From: Paracoccaceae bacterium
GTDB taxonomy: Bacteria; Pseudomonadota; Alphaproteobacteria; Rhodobacterales; Rhodobacteraceae
Direction of reading: 5' to 3'
Assembly: GCA_003535335.1 (NCBI GenBank)
Contig: DOHJ01000189.1
Coordinates: forward strand, 1-5,622
DNA: 5,622 bases
A program made the position numbers and the translations under genes. Positions 5,563 to 5,622 of the stretch are shown one piece after another. The number at the start of each line of letters is the position of its first letter. The first letter of the stretch is position 1. The notes beneath the pieces are model-generated. The model was not told the origin of the DNA. It worked only from the letters and a program-made list of their open reading frames with translations, and searched no databases.

Positions 5563-5622
5563 TGAACCGCCCCGGGGTTACCGGAGGCTGATTACTTCAT
5601 GTGTATTCGGTTTGATTCCCAT
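5563..5622. mobile_element. end of an IS3-family-like insertion sequence (partial, runs off the right edge)
   Basis: TGAACCGCCCCGGGG (5563-5577) followed by TTACCGGAGGC (5578-5588) matches the terminal inverted repeat style TGAACCGCCCCGGG..CCGGAG of many IS3-family elements in alphaproteobacteria, known to me from the family and not checked by search. The transposase orfA would begin beyond the 60 bases available, so orientation and integrity cannot be seen. The element starts 61 bases after the cheD stop and has not damaged cheD. The flanking bases TAAC or AAC just before 5563 are the candidate target duplication. Confidence 0.6.

Noticed and set aside
1..5622. CRISPR array, retron or other repeat-based defence locus
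   Set aside because: No regularly spaced repeats, no reverse transcriptase and no nuclease-type gene were seen on either strand.

Overview
The window suggests an alphaproteobacterium, most likely a Rhodobacteraceae (Roseobacter-group) species of moderate GC. Three things point there: the divergent yceD/bamE pair with the sequence style of that family, a large PAS-containing chemoreceptor whose hairpin reads [16 protein letters not shown], and a CheD of the alphaproteobacterial type. No species can be named from the sequence alone.

Layout. Positions 1-232 hold no protein gene. On the minus strand they contain the 5' half of a tRNA-Leu(UAA) gene (107 down to about 68). It loses its tRNA identity in the anticodon stem, exactly where an inverted repeat (32-68) begins. 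A GC-rich stem-loop (125-150) lies between it and yceD. Positions 233-787 (minus) encode a YceD/DUF177 protein. It is divergent from bamE (890-1351, plus), an outer-membrane lipoprotein of the BAM complex; the roughly 100-bp gap carries two facing candidate promoters with overlapping -10 boxes. A 165-bp leader with a composite inverted repeat (1462-1495) precedes a 1031-residue methyl-accepting chemotaxis protein (1517-4612) with dCache, HAMP, two PAS, a second HAMP-like segment, the signalling hairpin and a C-terminal QWEDF tether. A 370-bp AT-rich gap (4613-4982) follows, containing a 40-codon ORF two bases after the receptor stop and otherwise no convincing gene. Then comes cheD (4983-5501), with catalytic Cys31, His48 and Thr25 intact. 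About 60 bp after cheD, an IS3-family-like terminal inverted repeat begins at 5563 and the element runs off the right edge.

How the parts fit. The receptor and cheD belong to one process: CheD deamidates receptor glutamines, and the QWEDF tail is a docking site for the adaptation enzymes CheR/CheB. In related bacteria (for example the Sinorhizobium meliloti order icpA-cheS-cheY1-cheA-cheW1-cheR-cheB-cheY2-cheD) the receptor is first and cheD near last. Here everything between them is absent. The gap therefore looks like the scar of a collapsed che operon, with an IS element next door. The other odd spot is the broken tRNA-Leu at the left edge, where the usual rpmF partner of yceD is also not seen; it could be the edge of an integrated element or rearrangement. 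I found no CRISPR array, no complete mobile element and no clearly new multi-gene system.
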